Shown piece after piece: positions 9,770 through 20,512 of a DNA stretch of 64,000 bases. Numbering within the stretch: position 1 is the first letter of the stretch; each line of letters starts with the position of its first letter. The stretch is from positions 98,034 through 162,033 of the forward strand of contig JAFTSS010000027.1 of assembly GCA_017467185.1 (NCBI GenBank). The letters are read 5' to 3'. This DNA is from Paludibacteraceae bacterium (GTDB taxonomy: Bacteria > Bacteroidota > Bacteroidia > Bacteroidales > Paludibacteraceae). The position numbers and the translations under genes were made by a program. Below the pieces are notes generated by a model. The model saw only the letters and a list, made by a program, of their open reading frames with translations. It searched no databases and was not told where the DNA came from.

Positions 9770-12472
9770 ATGCTTATGAAGAAAATTTTACTCATGATGC
9801 TGTGTCTTGTCATAGGCTATGTAGCCTCAGCAGAGACTATCGTATCTGGTACAATTATCGATGAACAGGACCAACCTCTTATTGGTGGTTCGGTAATTGT
9901 TCTTGGCACGACACAAGGTACAAGTACAGACTTGGATGGTAGTTTTAAACTCACCGTTCGTGAAGGTGAAAAAATTCAAATCAGCTACTTGAACTACAAG
10001 ACATTAACTTTTGATGTCGAAAAAAATCAGGCAACTCAAGATTTGGGTATTATCAAAATGAAGCCTGAAGTTATAGCTATGGAAGATATTGTTATCTCTC
10101 AATCTGTAGCTATACAACGCCGTACTCCTGTTGCTGTGGCTACAGTACCAGTACAAGAAATCGAATTAAAAATCGGTGGTCAAGAATTCCCTGAAGTTTT
10201 GAAATCTACACCAGGTGTTTATGTTACTAAAGACGGTGGTGGTTATGGCGACTCAAAAATCAATATGCGTGGCTTCAAATCTGCCAACGTCGCTGTAATG
10301 ATCAATGGTGTGCCTGTCAACGACATGGAATGGGGCGGCCTTTATTGGTCAAACTGGGCTGGTTTGTCTGACGTAACACGATCTATGCAAACACAACGTG
10401 GTATAGGTGCATCTAAAATCTCTTCACCTTCAGTAGGTGGTACTATCAACATCGTAACCAACACTATCGATGCTAAAAAAGGTGGTACAATATCTTATGG
10501 TGTCGGCAATGACGGAGCAAACACTATATCTGCAAGTTTCTCTACTGGTCTTATGGACAATGGTTGGGCTATGAGCGCACTTTTGGCTAAACGTTGGGGT
10601 AATGGCTATATTCAAGGTACTGGTTATAGTGCATATAACTGGTTTATTAACGTATCAAAACGTATAAACGACAACCACCAACTCTCATTGACTGCTTTCG
10701 GTGCACCTCAAACTCACAATCAACGTAAGCCTCTATATGCTGGCCTTTCAATTGAAGAATGGGATAAAGTGGCTAAATGGACAGGTGAGAAAAACAAATA
10801 TCGCTACAATGCTGTATATGGTTTTGACAACAATGGTAAAGAGCGTTCGTCAATGACTAACACTTATCACAAACCTCAAATTTCGCTTAATCACCAATGG
10901 CAAATCGACCATAAATCATCATTATCTACAGCTCTTTATATGTCTATAGGTCGCGGTTCGGGCTATTCTGGTCAAGGTCGTACATCGGCATACCGCTCAA
11001 TGTGGAACGGTTCGTCTAATGGTAAACTCCTCTACAATTTCCGTAAAGAAGATGGTACTTTCGACTATGGTGCTATTCAAGACATGAATGCTGCCAGCGA
11101 AACTGGTTCTAACATGATTATGTCGAAATCAAACAACAACCACATGTGGTATGGTTTATTGTCAACATACACCAACGAAATCCTCCCTGGATTGGAACTC
11201 TCAGCTGGTGTCGATGTACGTTACTATGTTGGTCAACACACTAACGAAATTATCGACCTTTATGATGGTGAGTATTTTATCGACGATGCTGACCGTAGAA
11301 ACGTAAAACCAGAAAACAATATTGCTGCGTTAGACCCTAATTGGAAAAACGAAAAACTTACAGTTGGCGACATAGTATATCGCGACTACGATGGACACGT
11401 ACACCAAGAAGGTGTGTTCGCTCAACTCGAATATAGCATCGATAAAGTAAACACATTCATATCTGGTTCTTTCTCTAACACTGGATACTGGCGTGTTGAC
11501 CGCTTCTATTATGACGAAGCACACCAACGTTCTGAAACTATCAATTTCCTCGGATTTACTGTAAAAGCTGGTGCAAACTACAACGTTACCGATAAATCTA
11601 ACTTATTCCTCAACTTAGGTTATATCTCACGTGCTCCATTCTTCTCAGGTGGCGCATTCTTGCAATCAACAACATCGCACATGACAAACCCTGATGCTGT
11701 TAACGAAAAAGTAGCATCTATTGAACTTGGCTATGGTCTTCATATCAAGAAATTCTCAATGAACATCAACGCATACTACACTAATTGGATGGATAAATCT
11801 GATGTTCGTTCAAAATTGATGTCTAATGGCGACTATGCACGTGTAAACCTCACTGGTATCGATGCTCGCCACACTGGTATCGAACTCGACTTCCGCTATA
11901 AACCAGCACGTTGGGTCAATATCACTGGTATGTTGTCATGGGGCGACTGGATTTGGTCAAGCAATGCTCGCGGTTACTACTACGACTCACAAGGTCAACC
12001 TATGACTGCTAAAATGGATGGTACTATAGCTTCTGGCATTATGGCTGAAGACCACGCTTGGATCGAACTTGCTCAAAAAGGTGTTCACGTAGCTGGTTCG
12101 GCACAAACAACTGCTGCTGTAGGTGTCGATTTCTTCCCATTCAAAGGTTTACGCCTCAGTGCCGACTTCAACCTCTATGCTAACAACTATGCCGACTTCT
12201 ATCTCGGTTCTACAGCTGTTGCCAACACTGTAACAACTGTCAACGACCCTTGGAAAATCCCAGTTGGCCACCAACTCGACCTTTCTGCAAGCTATGCTTT
12301 CAAAATTGGTAAAGTAAATGCTACTATCTTTGGTAATGTGAACAACTTGTACAACTATAACTACGTTATGGATGCTCAGTGTGCTACCGACTCTAAAGGT
12401 TGGCAAGATTGCTACGCTGTTATGTACTCATTTGGTCGCACATACACTGTTCGTCTAAAAATTAGCTTCTAA
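9770..12472 (+). CDS. TonB-dependent outer-membrane receptor
   Basis: Outer-membrane transporter powered by TonB/ExbBD. A signal peptide covers residues 1-21 (KKILLMMLCLVIGYVASAE); ATG at 9770 or two codons later. Residues ~23-105 are a carboxypeptidase-regulatory-like domain (SGTIIDEQDQPLIGGSVIVLGTTQGTSTDLDGSF, positions only indicative), residues ~120-225 the plug (VPVQEIELKIGGQEFPEVLKSTPGV region and MRGFKSANVAVMINGVPVND), and the rest a beta-barrel ending in the aromatic KISF. Length 900. It is followed after 8 bases by a surface lipoprotein, so the two probably form one uptake locus. Substrate is unknown; the partner is not a classical SusD, so glycan uptake should not be assumed. Confidence 0.93.
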   Translation: MLMKKILLMMLCLVIGYVASAETIVSGTIIDEQDQPLIGGSVIVLGTTQGTSTDLDGSFKLTVREGEKIQISYLNYKTLTFDVEKNQATQDLGIIKMKPEVIAMEDIVISQSVAIQRRTPVAVATVPVQEIELKIGGQEFPEVLKSTPGVYVTKDGGGYGDSKINMRGFKSANVAVMINGVPVNDMEWGGLYWSNWAGLSDVTRSMQTQRGIGASKISSPSVGGTINIVTNTIDAKKGGTISYGVGNDGANTISASFSTGLMDNGWAMSALLAKRWGNGYIQGTGYSAYNWFINVSKRINDNHQLSLTAFGAPQTHNQRKPLYAGLSIEEWDKVAKWTGEKNKYRYNAVYGFDNNGKERSSMTNTYHKPQISLNHQWQIDHKSSLSTALYMSIGRGSGYSGQGRTSAYRSMWNGSSNGKLLYNFRKEDGTFDYGAIQDMNAASETGSNMIMSKSNNNHMWYGLLSTYTNEILPGLELSAGVDVRYYVGQHTNEIIDLYDGEYFIDDADRRNVKPENNIAALDPNWKNEKLTVGDIVYRDYDGHVHQEGVFAQLEYSIDKVNTFISGSFSNTGYWRVDRFYYDEAHQRSETINFLGFTVKAGANYNVTDKSNLFLNLGYISRAPFFSGGAFLQSTTSHMTNPDAVNEKVASIELGYGLHIKKFSMNINAYYTNWMDKSDVRSKLMSNGDYARVNLTGIDARHTGIELDFRYKPARWVNITGMLSWGDWIWSSNARGYYYDSQGQPMTAKMDGTIASGIMAEDHAWIELAQKGVHVAGSAQTTAAVGVDFFPFKGLRLSADFNLYANNYADFYLGSTAVANTVTTVNDPWKIPVGHQLDLSASYAFKIGKVNATIFGNVNNLYNYNYVMDAQCATDSKGWQDCYAVMYSFGRTYTVRLKISF

Positions 12473-12480
12473 GAAATATT

Positions 12481-14574
12481 ATGACTATGAATAAAAATAT
12501 AATAACAAAAATGCTTATTGCTGTAGTTGTTGCCCTATTGGGCTATGGTTGCGAAACCGACTACTTCAACAAGCACTATCTGCCTGATTATGAGAATTCA
12601 GGTGAGATTACAGATGTAAAAGAAATTACTCTTACTCTAACCAATGATGACTATGCTGCTATATCAAAAAATGCAGACAATAAGTCAATCGCTGAAACTC
12701 AAGGTGAAGAGGCTATCGCTGCTCTCACTGCTATTGGCAAAAATCATTATTTTGCAAATGCTGATGAAGTTGCAGCATATATGCCTGCATTCCTTGCTCA
12801 AAAATTCCCTGTTTTCGACAATGGTTCGCTTGCATTGATTACCTATACTATGGCTTTAGACGTTCCTGCTGATGTTGTAGCTATGAATGCTGCCACAGAA
12901 TATACTCTTACAGAGGACGACTATAAAACTATTTGGGAATCAGACGTAGATTACGCCAATGCCGTAACTCCTAAAACTATCAATAAACTCAAATCGGTAC
13001 TCCCTATTGCCGAAGGTGCTAACGATGGAGATTATGTTGTTGTTACATACAACTACTCTACCGATGAACCTCAAAAAGAAGAAGAGGAACCAAATCCTAA
13101 CCCTAATCCAAATCCTAACCCAGATCCGGATCCAGAACCAGAAAAATATACTAAAGTACTCGGCTCTGCTGTATTAGGCGACAACGTTGAGATTAAAGGT
13201 TACATCGCTGCTTTATCTGCACAAGGTCCAATCCTCAACGATGCTGGTGGTTCTATTCTTTTATATAAAACTACTGGCGTTGAAATCGGCGACGAAGTAA
13301 CCGTATCTGGTACTATATCTTCATACAACAAAGGTTTCCAAATTGCTTCTGCTATAGTCGAAAAAACTGGTTCTACTACTGTTACATATCCAGAACCTAT
13401 CGACCTCACTGGTGCCAAAATAGACGAACTTCTTACTACTCGTACAGAAGACGACTATGCCTACTATGCTAAAATGAGCGGTACTGTAGTTGTTAATGGC
13501 AACTACTTCAACTTCAAAGTTCCTGGCGCCGAAACTGCCATGGGTAGCGTATATGGTGCAACTGACGAAGTTAAAGCGGCTCTCTCTGACGGCATGGAAT
13601 GCACTCTATATGGCTACTTCTGCTCTATTTCAGGTGGCAAATACATCAACATCATCGTCACTTCTATCGAGCCAAAAGCAGCTGCTGTAGCCCAAAAACG
13701 CGCTCTCAATGTTAAAAGTGAAAAACAATATGCTTACTTCCGCCTCGAAGGTGGCAAATATGTAGATTGCAATGTTGAAGCCGTACAACCAGCCGACTAC
13801 ACAGCTATGGGTCAAGGCTATGGCAACTTCACTAACCCAACACAAGACAATTATTTACCATCATTCCTTGACGAAAAACACCCTTATGCTCAAGTTGATG
13901 ATAAAGTATATGTTGGCTATCGTTGCTATGCTAGTGGTGCTACAACTTGGCGAGTTGACGAATATGTGTTCACTGGCACATGGACAAAAACAATCTACTT
14001 CACTGAAAAAACTGACCAATTCCGTAAAGATGCTGGTGTATGGAACATCGACCGTACTTTAGAACTCGACTTTACAAATACTTCAAGTGCCGATACTAAA
14101 GCATTCTATCAATATTGCGTAAACTGGGTTTACGATAATAAAGACGTTCCACTCGGTGCACCTGCTCGCGATAACGAAGGTGAAATCATCTCTACCGAAA
14201 TCGTACTTATCGATGGTCAAAAACCTGCAGGCAACTATTGGGTATCAAACTATGGTAACAACGAGTTCTATACTGGTGCTTCTGCATACTATGGCAATAT
14301 GGACTGGCGTCCATCTGCTGTTAAATCTGGTTTCGTTGCTGCTGGTATGGACAATCTCAACGATGACGAAATATTGGCTAAACTCAAAGAACATAGCACA
14401 GAAGTATTTGCTGTGGTTCTTGGCTATATGTACCCTGAAATGACTCCAGAAGAGTATAAAAAGGTTGTAATCAAAGTTTATTCTTATGGTCCTAATAAAA
14501 ACTATTCATTCACATTTGATGTTACCGACAAAGGCACATTCGCTTACACAGCCGACTCACTCACAGAGTTCTAA
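12481..14574 (+). CDS. Surface lipoprotein with OB-fold-like domain, partner of the receptor
   Basis: Lipoprotein of 697 residues: hydrophobic N-terminus then lipobox LLGYGC with the lipidated Cys near residue 24. Residues ~30-195 are a mixed region of unknown fold. A linker EEEEPNPNPNPNPNPDPDP follows at ~200-222. Residues ~224-395 look like two OB-fold-type beta domains (VLGSAVLGDNVEIKGYI; YYAKMSGTVVVNGNYFNFK), the kind seen in DUF5689/DUF6359-type Bacteroidota lipoproteins. The C-terminal ~280 residues are Tyr/Asp/Asn rich and unrecognised. The same receptor-plus-OB-lipoprotein arrangement recurs at 46000-51450. OB folds can bind nucleic acid, sugar or protein, so the ligand is undetermined. 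Confidence 0.75.
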   Translation: MTMNKNIITKMLIAVVVALLGYGCETDYFNKHYLPDYENSGEITDVKEITLTLTNDDYAAISKNADNKSIAETQGEEAIAALTAIGKNHYFANADEVAAYMPAFLAQKFPVFDNGSLALITYTMALDVPADVVAMNAATEYTLTEDDYKTIWESDVDYANAVTPKTINKLKSVLPIAEGANDGDYVVVTYNYSTDEPQKEEEEPNPNPNPNPNPDPDPEPEKYTKVLGSAVLGDNVEIKGYIAALSAQGPILNDAGGSILLYKTTGVEIGDEVTVSGTISSYNKGFQIASAIVEKTGSTTVTYPEPIDLTGAKIDELLTTRTEDDYAYYAKMSGTVVVNGNYFNFKVPGAETAMGSVYGATDEVKAALSDGMECTLYGYFCSISGGKYINIIVTSIEPKAAAVAQKRALNVKSEKQYAYFRLEGGKYVDCNVEAVQPADYTAMGQGYGNFTNPTQDNYLPSFLDEKHPYAQVDDKVYVGYRCYASGATTWRVDEYVFTGTWTKTIYFTEKTDQFRKDAGVWNIDRTLELDFTNTSSADTKAFYQYCVNWVYDNKDVPLGAPARDNEGEIISTEIVLIDGQKPAGNYWVSNYGNNEFYTGASAYYGNMDWRPSAVKSGFVAAGMDNLNDDEILAKLKEHSTEVFAVVLGYMYPEMTPEEYKKVVIKVYSYGPNKNYSFTFDVTDKGTFAYTADSLTEF

Positions 14575-14592
14575 TCAGTAAATAATTCAAAT

Positions 14593-14637
14593 AAAAAACT
14601 GCATCGTAATTCACTTTACAATGCAGTTTTTTTTTAT
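14593..14637 (+). terminator. Strong terminator of the receptor/lipoprotein operon
   Basis: AAAAACTGCAT ... ATGCAGTTTTT stem followed by nine or more T. It lies about 20 bases past the stop of the lipoprotein gene. Confidence 0.9.
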
Positions 14638-14641
14638 AAAT

Positions 14642-14869
14642 TAACGTCAATTCTATATAGAACACCGCAGGGCATCTGTGTCATCCGTAAAAAGTTTTTT
14701 TACGTATCAAAAAAGCAAATTCAACAAAAATCATCCAAATGTAGGGACACAGCGTGCTGTGTCCTATCGGTCATCAGACCGAAAACCAAAAAAACAAAGT
14801 TCAAAGACCATAGGCCCCATATCATCCGTGCCTCCCGTGTGAAATAAAAGTTATATCGAACTCACGTTA
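14642..14869. mobile_element. Repeat family R1, complete copy (228 bp)
   Basis: Left end TAACGTCAATTCTATATA and right end TATATCGAACTCACGTTA are inverted repeats of each other with a few mismatches. The inside carries the palindrome GTAGGGACACAGCGTGCTGT at 14741 and the CCGTGTGAAATAAAAGTTAT block shared with the copies at 24204 and 33170. There is no ORF. The flanks (aat / ttt) show no target duplication. Confidence 0.8.
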
Positions 14870-14993
14870 TTTTATATAGTTTTTCAAGATACCTCCAAGA
14901 TAGCTCCAAGATGGGTTAAAAAAAACACCTACTAAAATACAATAAGCCCCCCCAAAAAAAACACACCCTCCAATGCATTGGCACGACCACCTC

Positions 14994-15017
14994 GTAGGGA
15001 CACGGCATGCCGTGTCC
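14994..15017. repeat. Stand-alone perfect palindrome GGACACGGCATGCCGTGTCC
   Basis: A perfect 20-base palindrome preceded by GTAG, the same design as the internal palindromes of the R1 elements (1551, 1806, 14741, 33294) but outside any R1 copy. The surrounding 14870-15036 holds poly-C and poly-A tracts and no gene. Confidence 0.6.
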
Positions 15018-15036
15018 GCAAAAACTCACCCAAACC

Positions 15037-15068
15037 CTTGCCTATATAAAAAACATTTAGTACCTTTG
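15037..15068 (+). promoter_or_regulatory. Promoter of candidate RNA A
   Basis: CTTG (15037-15040), 20 bases, TACCTTTG (15061-15068): a well-spaced Bacteroidota promoter. No protein with a recognisable family lies within 360 bases downstream; a U-tract terminator does. Confidence 0.75.
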
Positions 15069-15072
15069 CAAC

Positions 15073-15383
15073 GTAAATGAGCCCACGCGTAGGGATGAGC
15101 GATGAATTGTCGTTGAGGGTGGGATGTTTACAAGACATATTTATATATAAGGCGTCATATAACGCTTTGACTTGGCTTCACGAATCTGGTAAATTCATTA
15201 AAGCACCAAGACATAGCAGCATATTGATGACCTCGGGATATGTATATCCATGTACATGCTACACTTCTATAGGTGGCGTGTGTTCATACATATCAGCGTG
15301 GGCTTCAGTATTGCTTGTTCGGTGCGAAGGCAATACCAGAGCCTGTGAAGCGGAACAGCAATAATGCGAGTCCCGCTTTTTTT
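15073..15383 (+). ncRNA. Candidate structured RNA A (or a long attenuator leader)
   Basis: About 310 transcribed bases between a good promoter (15037-15068) and a hairpin/U7 end (15377-15383). The 3' domain has an outer stem starting AGCG (15295) and closing CGCT before the T-run, and an inner stem TATTGCT-TGTTC (15309-15320) paired with GAACA-GCAATA (15354-15363). The same layout and several blocks (GTGTGTTC, TACATATC, GTGGG, ATTGCTT, GCGAAG, ACCAGA) recur in RNA B at 27393-27477. CCCACGC (15081-15087) near the 5' end can also pair with GCGTGGG (15296-15302), an alternative to the terminal stem. I could not match it to RNase P, tmRNA, SRP or 6S RNA by eye. The small ORF across it has no coding character. 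Confidence 0.55.
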
Positions 15384-15431
15384 GTATCCTTCAATAAATT
15401 ATATTATTAATTTTTTTAAAATTTTTATTTT

Positions 15432-16073
15432 ATGAAACATTTAAAATTCTTTTTCGGTGCATTAATTATTGTATTATTTGCATCTTGTTCTCAAAAAGTA
15501 GCCTACACTATTGTTCATCAACAACCCAGTCAAGAATTTGCTGGTAATAAATTCGATGAGTTCAAAGGCAAAACAGTAAATGAAATTATGAGGGAAATGT
15601 CAGTTCCAAATCGAGAAATGGAAGATGGTGCCGGTGGTAAAATTTTAATCTATGAAGATATAAAATTTGTTACAACCTCATCAAACACGCATAGTACACA
15701 TTCAACTTCAGCATCTTATGGCTCAGCTGTCGCAGGATATAATTATAGAGGCAATCCACAAATAAATAGTAATGCTTATGGTTCTTCTTCTACAACTAAT
15801 ACCGATAGAGGAAAATCTGTATCAGAAGAACAAAAAAAATATGTTAATTTCTTTATCAATCCAAACGGTGTATGCTATGATGTAAAAGCAAATTATGGTG
15901 ATTTATATAAAAGAATACCAGGCAAATATCAAACATGCCTAAGACGAGAAGTAAATCCTCTAGGTCTTTTGTGGTTTTTAGTCCCTCCTGTAGGATTAGT
16001 ATATGGTATTTACTATCTTGCAATGGATGGAAAGCCTATTAAAAATAGTTGTGGAAATATTTATGAAGAATAA
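15432..16073 (+). CDS. Small lipoprotein of unknown function
   Basis: Lipoprotein: residues 1-19 are a signal with lipobox VLFASC, Cys near residue 19. The mature part has a Ser/Thr/Asn-rich stretch at ~82-130 (many THS and SYG units) and a hydrophobic segment LLWFLVPPVGLVYGIYYLAM at ~180-199 that looks like a membrane helix, which is unusual in a lipoprotein. The ending NSCGNIYEE has no recognisable motif. I assign no family. It follows RNA A by about 50 bases and could be read through from the same promoter. A terminator follows at 16098. Confidence 0.7.
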   Translation: MKHLKFFFGALIIVLFASCSQKVAYTIVHQQPSQEFAGNKFDEFKGKTVNEIMREMSVPNREMEDGAGGKILIYEDIKFVTTSSNTHSTHSTSASYGSAVAGYNYRGNPQINSNAYGSSSTTNTDRGKSVSEEQKKYVNFFINPNGVCYDVKANYGDLYKRIPGKYQTCLRREVNPLGLLWFLVPPVGLVYGIYYLAMDGKPIKNSCGNIYEE

Positions 16074-16097
16074 TCATAATTAAATATCTATCAAATT

Positions 16098-16134
16098 CGC
16101 CGCACAATACTATTTGATTGTGTGGCGTTTTTTG
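16098..16134 (+). terminator. Terminator after the small lipoprotein gene
   Basis: CGCCGCACAAT (16098-16108) pairs with ATTGTGTGGCG (16117-16127) with one G-U pair, followed by six T. Confidence 0.85.
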
Positions 16135-16780
16135 TTCGCCCTCTTCGAGGACGGGGAGAGAGAGGTTGTTATCTATCCGCAGGTAACCTCCCGATGGTCG
16201 GTCACGCAGCGGTTATGCATAATTCGCCCTCTTCGAGGACTTTATATACTCAAAAAACTATTAAATCTAGAGAAAAACAACCTCATAGAGGTGAAAATTG
16301 GATTGAGAGAGAACAGAACTAAGCTTGCTTAAGTTCTGCCGAACGTGAACAATTTGAACATAGTCAAAGATTACAGGCAGGGGTGTGAGCCCCTGATAAG
16401 AATCATATGCAAAATAAACACAGTAGGTGCGACAGAGACAATAACTATAAATCACTAATATATAACTCTGTCACCCCTTCGGGGTTTATTGTGTAATAAA
16501 ACATCATACCGGGGGTTAACACCCCCGTCTGTATTCTGCCGTCCCTATGGGACTTTTTATAAAACATCATACCATGGGGTTACACCCCCGTCTATGATAT
16601 ATCACTCCTACGGAGTTTATTTTATCTGACAGCAATGTTGCAAAACATAACATCTTACCTGGTTAACACCCCCCATCTATGTTCTTGCGTCCCTCCGGGA
16701 CTTTCACTATAATTACTCTTTCTCACGTGTGATTGGAGTAATCTCTTTACGAGCTTCTGGGACTTTTTATAAAACATATC
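16135..16780. repeat. Composite repeat region: CTTCGAGGAC module and R4 hairpin units
   Basis: 16135-16245 has two CGCCCTCTTCGAGGAC blocks around a GGTCGGTCACGCAGCGGTTATGCATAA-type stretch, the reverse complement of the 48-bp units at 58781-59068. 16255-16770 contains AACTAAGCTTGCTTAAGTTC, a GTAGGTGCGACAGAG block and repeated hairpins of the form CACCCCTTCGGGGTTTA, GGGGGTTAACACCCCCGTCT and CGTCCCTATGGGACTTTTTA, in three to four degenerate units. The second half matches 42121-42510. No ORF here looks real. Confidence 0.7.
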
Positions 16781-16957
16781 CTATGATTTACTCCCCTATT
16801 AAAAAATCTCCCCTATTCATACCAAATATTCAAGTTTTTTTTGTACATTTGCAAGTTAAATAAATGTATAATGAGTAGTGTATAGTGTATAGAGAAATGC
16901 GCGACACTAATGCTATAATTAACAGACAAATAACAAATAAAATTATATACCGAAATT

Positions 16958-18706
16958 ATGTTTAGAACTCACACATGTGGCGAACTTCGCCTCGCTAATC
17001 TTGGCGAGAATGTTACTCTCGCTGGTTGGGTGCAACGCACTCGTAAAATGGGTGGTATGACTTTTGTTGACCTCCGCGACCGTTATGGTCTTACTCAATT
17101 GGTATTTAATAATGAAGTGAATGCTGAACTTTGCGAAAAGGCAAATCACCTTGGTCGTGAATATGTGCTTCAAGTACGCGGTACTGTGGCTGAACGTTCG
17201 GCTAAAAACAATAAAGTGGCTACTGGCGACATCGAAATCATTGTAAATGAGATGACTGTGCTTAATGTATCGGCTACTCCTCCTTTCACTATCGAGGACG
17301 AAACTGACGGTGGCGACGACATCCGTATGCAATATCGCTACCTCGACCTTCGTCGTAACTCGGTGCGCGCTAACCTCGAACTTCGCCACAAAATGGCATT
17401 TGAAGTACGTCGTTATCTTGATGCTCAAGGCTTTATCGAAGTGGAAACTCCTGTGCTCATCAAATCTACTCCAGAGGGTGCACGCGACTTCGTGGTGCCA
17501 AGCCGCATGAATCAAGGTCAGTTCTATGCCCTACCTCAATCGCCTCAAACATTCAAACAATTGTTGATGGTTAGCGGTTTCGACCGTTATTTCCAAATCG
17601 TGAAATGTTTCCGCGACGAGGACCTTCGTGCTGACCGTCAACCTGAGTTTACGCAAATCGACTGCGAAATGAGTTTCGTTAAACAAGAGGATGTTATCCA
17701 AATGTTTGAAGGCATGAGCCGTCATTTGTTCCGTGAAATCAAAGGTATCGAACTCGATGCGTTCCCTCGCATGACTTGGCACGATGCTATGAAATATTAT
17801 GGTTCAGACAAACCTGATACTCGTTTCGAAATGCGTTTTGTTGAGTTGATGGATGTGTTGAAAGGTCATGGTTTCTCGGTATTCGACTCGGCTGAATATA
17901 TAGGTGGTATCTGTGCTAAAGGTGCTGCAACTTATACTCGTAAACAACTCGATGCCCTCACCGATTTTGTGAAACGTCCTCAAATCGGCGCAAAAGGTAT
18001 GGTTTATGCTCGCGTTGAGGCTGATGGTAACGTGAAATCAAGCGTTGACAAATTCTATACACAAGAGGTACTTCAACAACTTCGCGCAGCTATGAATGCT
18101 GAACCAGGCGACCTTATCCTCATTCTTTCGGGCGACAATGCTAACAAAACTCGCAAACAATTGTGCGAACTTCGTCTTGAAATGGGTAGCCAACTCGGAT
18201 TGCGCGACAAAAACAACTACTCTTGCCTTTGGGTTGTTGACTTCCCTCTCTTTGAGTGGAGCGAAGAGGACCAACGCTTCTATGCTATGCACCACCCATT
18301 TACATCGCCTAAACCAGAGGATATTCCATTGTTAGACACCGACCCAGGTGCTGTACGTGCAAATGCTTACGATATGGTTATCAACGGTGTTGAAGTTGGT
18401 GGTGGTTCTATCCGTATCTACAACAGCGAATTGCAACACAAAATGTTTGAATTGCTTGGCTTCACACCAGAAAAAGCTGAAGAACAATTTGGTTTCTTGA
18501 TGAATGCGTTCAAATTTGGTGCACCTCCTCATGGTGGTTTGGCTTATGGTCTCGACCGTTTCGTATCATTGTTCGCAGGTCTTGACTCAATCCGCGACTG
18601 TATCGCATTCCCTAAAAACAATGCAGGTCGCGACGTTATGATTGATGCTCCATCGGCAATCGACGACGTACAACTCAAAGAACTCTGTTTGAATATCACA
18701 CTTTAA
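16958..18706 (+). CDS. aspS: Aspartate--tRNA ligase
   Basis: Class II aminoacyl-tRNA synthetase charging tRNA-Asp. Residues ~1-105 are the OB anticodon-binding domain ([20 protein letters not shown]). Motif 2 lies in [18 protein letters not shown] near residue 215. A bacterial-type GAD insertion domain occupies ~290-410. Motif 3 is [15 protein letters not shown] near residue 530. 582 residues is normal for the bacterial form. A -7 box TACATTTG lies at 16844-16851 with no convincing -33 box; GTGTATA heptamers occur near 16877. Codon use is strongly biased, as expected of a highly expressed gene. Confidence 0.97.
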   Translation: MFRTHTCGELRLANLGENVTLAGWVQRTRKMGGMTFVDLRDRYGLTQLVFNNEVNAELCEKANHLGREYVLQVRGTVAERSAKNNKVATGDIEIIVNEMTVLNVSATPPFTIEDETDGGDDIRMQYRYLDLRRNSVRANLELRHKMAFEVRRYLDAQGFIEVETPVLIKSTPEGARDFVVPSRMNQGQFYALPQSPQTFKQLLMVSGFDRYFQIVKCFRDEDLRADRQPEFTQIDCEMSFVKQEDVIQMFEGMSRHLFREIKGIELDAFPRMTWHDAMKYYGSDKPDTRFEMRFVELMDVLKGHGFSVFDSAEYIGGICAKGAATYTRKQLDALTDFVKRPQIGAKGMVYARVEADGNVKSSVDKFYTQEVLQQLRAAMNAEPGDLILILSGDNANKTRKQLCELRLEMGSQLGLRDKNNYSCLWVVDFPLFEWSEEDQRFYAMHHPFTSPKPEDIPLLDTDPGAVRANAYDMVINGVEVGGGSIRIYNSELQHKMFELLGFTPEKAEEQFGFLMNAFKFGAPPHGGLAYGLDRFVSLFAGLDSIRDCIAFPKNNAGRDVMIDAPSAIDDVQLKELCLNITL

Positions 18707-18718
18707 AAAATATACTTT

Positions 18719-18965
18719 TAACATAAGTACAGAATTAATTTACAAGTTTACAAATTATAATCTGTATTTCTAACCATATCAGGATAACTACTTTTTTAAG
18801 TACAAAAATTATGTACTTATATTAAAAGAGAATTATGTACTTCTGTTAAAAAATTACAAGGCATGTACTTAAAAAAACAAAAATATCCTGCTAAAACAAT
18901 TCAAGTGCAGAGGATTTAATTATCCTATAAATATATTTTGTACTTCTGTTAAAACAAAAAAAATA
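18719..18965. repeat. Repeat family R3, copy 1 (aspS-gltX gap)
   Basis: Contains AGGATAACTACTTTTTTAAG, three or more TATGTACTT(A/C)TGTTAAAA-type motifs, GGCATGTACTTAAAAAAA and a closing ATATCCT. This reads as the reverse complement of the element at 41885-42115. The terminal AGGATA/TATCCT can pair. No gene is seen in this gap. Confidence 0.7.
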
Positions 18966-18970
18966 AATCT

Positions 18971-20491
18971 ATGGAAAGAAAAGTAAGAGTACGTTTTGCG
19001 CCATCTCCAACAGGTGCTTTACACATTGGTGGTGTGCGTACATGTCTATATAACTATCTATTTGCAAAACAACACGGTGGCGATATGATTTTCCGTATCG
19101 AAGACACCGACTCAAATCGCTTCGTGCCTGGTGCCGAAGAGTATATCATCGAGGCTCTCGAATGGCTCGGTATTAAATTCGACGAAGGTGTGTCGTACGG
19201 AGGCAACTATGGTCCTTATCGCCAAAGCGAACGTCGCGACATCTATCGTAAATATGTTAACCAATTGCTCGAATCGGGTCACGCATACATCGCATTCGAT
19301 ACTCCAGCAGAATTGGAAGCAAAACGCAATGAGATTGCAAACTTCCAATACGACGCTTCTACTCGTATGCAAATGTCTAACTCTCTTTCGCTTAGCAAAG
19401 AGGAGGTGGATGCTCGCATCGCTCGTGGCGACCAATATGTTGTTCGTGCTAAAATCGAACCAAACGAAGAAATCATAGTTCACGACATCATTCGTGGCGA
19501 TGTACACGTAAATTCTTCTATATTAGACGATAAAGTATTGTTTAAATCTGCTGACAATCTTCCAACATACCACTTAGCTAATATAGTTGACGACCACTTG
19601 ATGGAGGTATCGCACGTTATCCGTGGCGAAGAGTGGTTGCCTAGTGCCCCACTTCACGTACTCCTCTACCGTTTCTTTGGTTGGGAAGATACTATGCCTC
19701 AATTTGCTCACCTTGCCCTCTTGCTCAAACCTGATGGCAATGGCAAACTCAGCAAACGCGATGGCGACCGCCTCGGTTTCCCCGTGTTCCCTCTTGAATG
19801 GCACGACCCTAAAACTGGCGACGTATCTTCAGGCTACCGCGAAAGTGGTTATCTACCAGAAGCTGTTATCAACTTCCTCGCCCTACTTGGCTGGAATCCT
19901 GGTAACGACCAAGAAATCATGTCGATGGATGAACTTATCTCTCTATTCAAACTCGAACGTTGCTCAAAAGCTGGTGCTAAATTCGACTTCGAAAAGGGCC
20001 GTTGGTTCAACCACCAATACCTTCAAATGACCGATAACCGCACTATTGCTGAGCTATTTATGAAAGACATCGAGGCTGCTGGCGTCGAAACTACTATCGA
20101 AAAAGCAGAACAAGTAGTAGGTTATATGAAGAGCCGTGTAAACTTCGTGAAAGAGTTGTGGCCACTCTGCTCATTCTTCTGGATTGCACCTACATCATAC
20201 GACGAAAAAGCTGTGGCTAAACGTTGGAAAGCCGAAACTCCTGCTATGATGGCTGAATTACGCGAACTTATGGCTGCTTGGGACAAATACGACGACGCAG
20301 AAGCATCAGAAGAATACGTAAAACAATGGTGCGAAGCCAAAGGTTATGGACTTGGCAACGTGATGAACCCATTCCGCTTGATGCTCGTAGGCGAATTAAA
20401 AGGTCCACACATGTTCGAAGTAACAGCAGTTCTTGGCAAAGAAGAAACCCTCCGCCGCATGGACGTAGCACTTGCTACAATTAAAAATTAA
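18971..20491 (+). CDS. gltX: Glutamate--tRNA ligase
   Basis: Class I aminoacyl-tRNA synthetase that charges tRNA-Glu. The HIGH-type signature is in [16 protein letters not shown] near residues 8-24, and the KMSKS-type loop is [11 protein letters not shown] near residue 260. The C-terminal helical anticodon-binding region runs from ~340 to 506. Length 506 is normal for the bacterial enzyme. Whether it also charges tRNA-Gln cannot be decided here. The R3 repeat at 18719-18965 lies directly upstream and would supply its leader. Confidence 0.97.
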   Translation: MERKVRVRFAPSPTGALHIGGVRTCLYNYLFAKQHGGDMIFRIEDTDSNRFVPGAEEYIIEALEWLGIKFDEGVSYGGNYGPYRQSERRDIYRKYVNQLLESGHAYIAFDTPAELEAKRNEIANFQYDASTRMQMSNSLSLSKEEVDARIARGDQYVVRAKIEPNEEIIVHDIIRGDVHVNSSILDDKVLFKSADNLPTYHLANIVDDHLMEVSHVIRGEEWLPSAPLHVLLYRFFGWEDTMPQFAHLALLLKPDGNGKLSKRDGDRLGFPVFPLEWHDPKTGDVSSGYRESGYLPEAVINFLALLGWNPGNDQEIMSMDELISLFKLERCSKAGAKFDFEKGRWFNHQYLQMTDNRTIAELFMKDIEAAGVETTIEKAEQVVGYMKSRVNFVKELWPLCSFFWIAPTSYDEKAVAKRWKAETPAMMAELRELMAAWDKYDDAEASEEYVKQWCEAKGYGLGNVMNPFRLMLVGELKGPHMFEVTAVLGKEETLRRMDVALATIKN

Positions 20492-20512
20492 AATTTTAAA
20501 GCCAGGAAGATG

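Noticed and set aside
15077..15364. 95-residue ORF across RNA A
   Set aside because: Composition is unlike the other proteins, there is no family match, and the same layout in RNA B is not preserved as protein; conservation is in base-paired blocks.
15073..15383. RNase P RNA, tmRNA, SRP RNA or 6S RNA as identity of RNA A
   Set aside because: The conserved cores I know for these (for example the GGAAGCAGC loop of SRP or the tRNA-like ends of tmRNA) are not present; 6S cannot be excluded without a covariance search.
16114..16332. Small ORFs in the repeat region before aspS
   Set aside because: They follow repeat modules found elsewhere in other frames and have no promoter or family signal.
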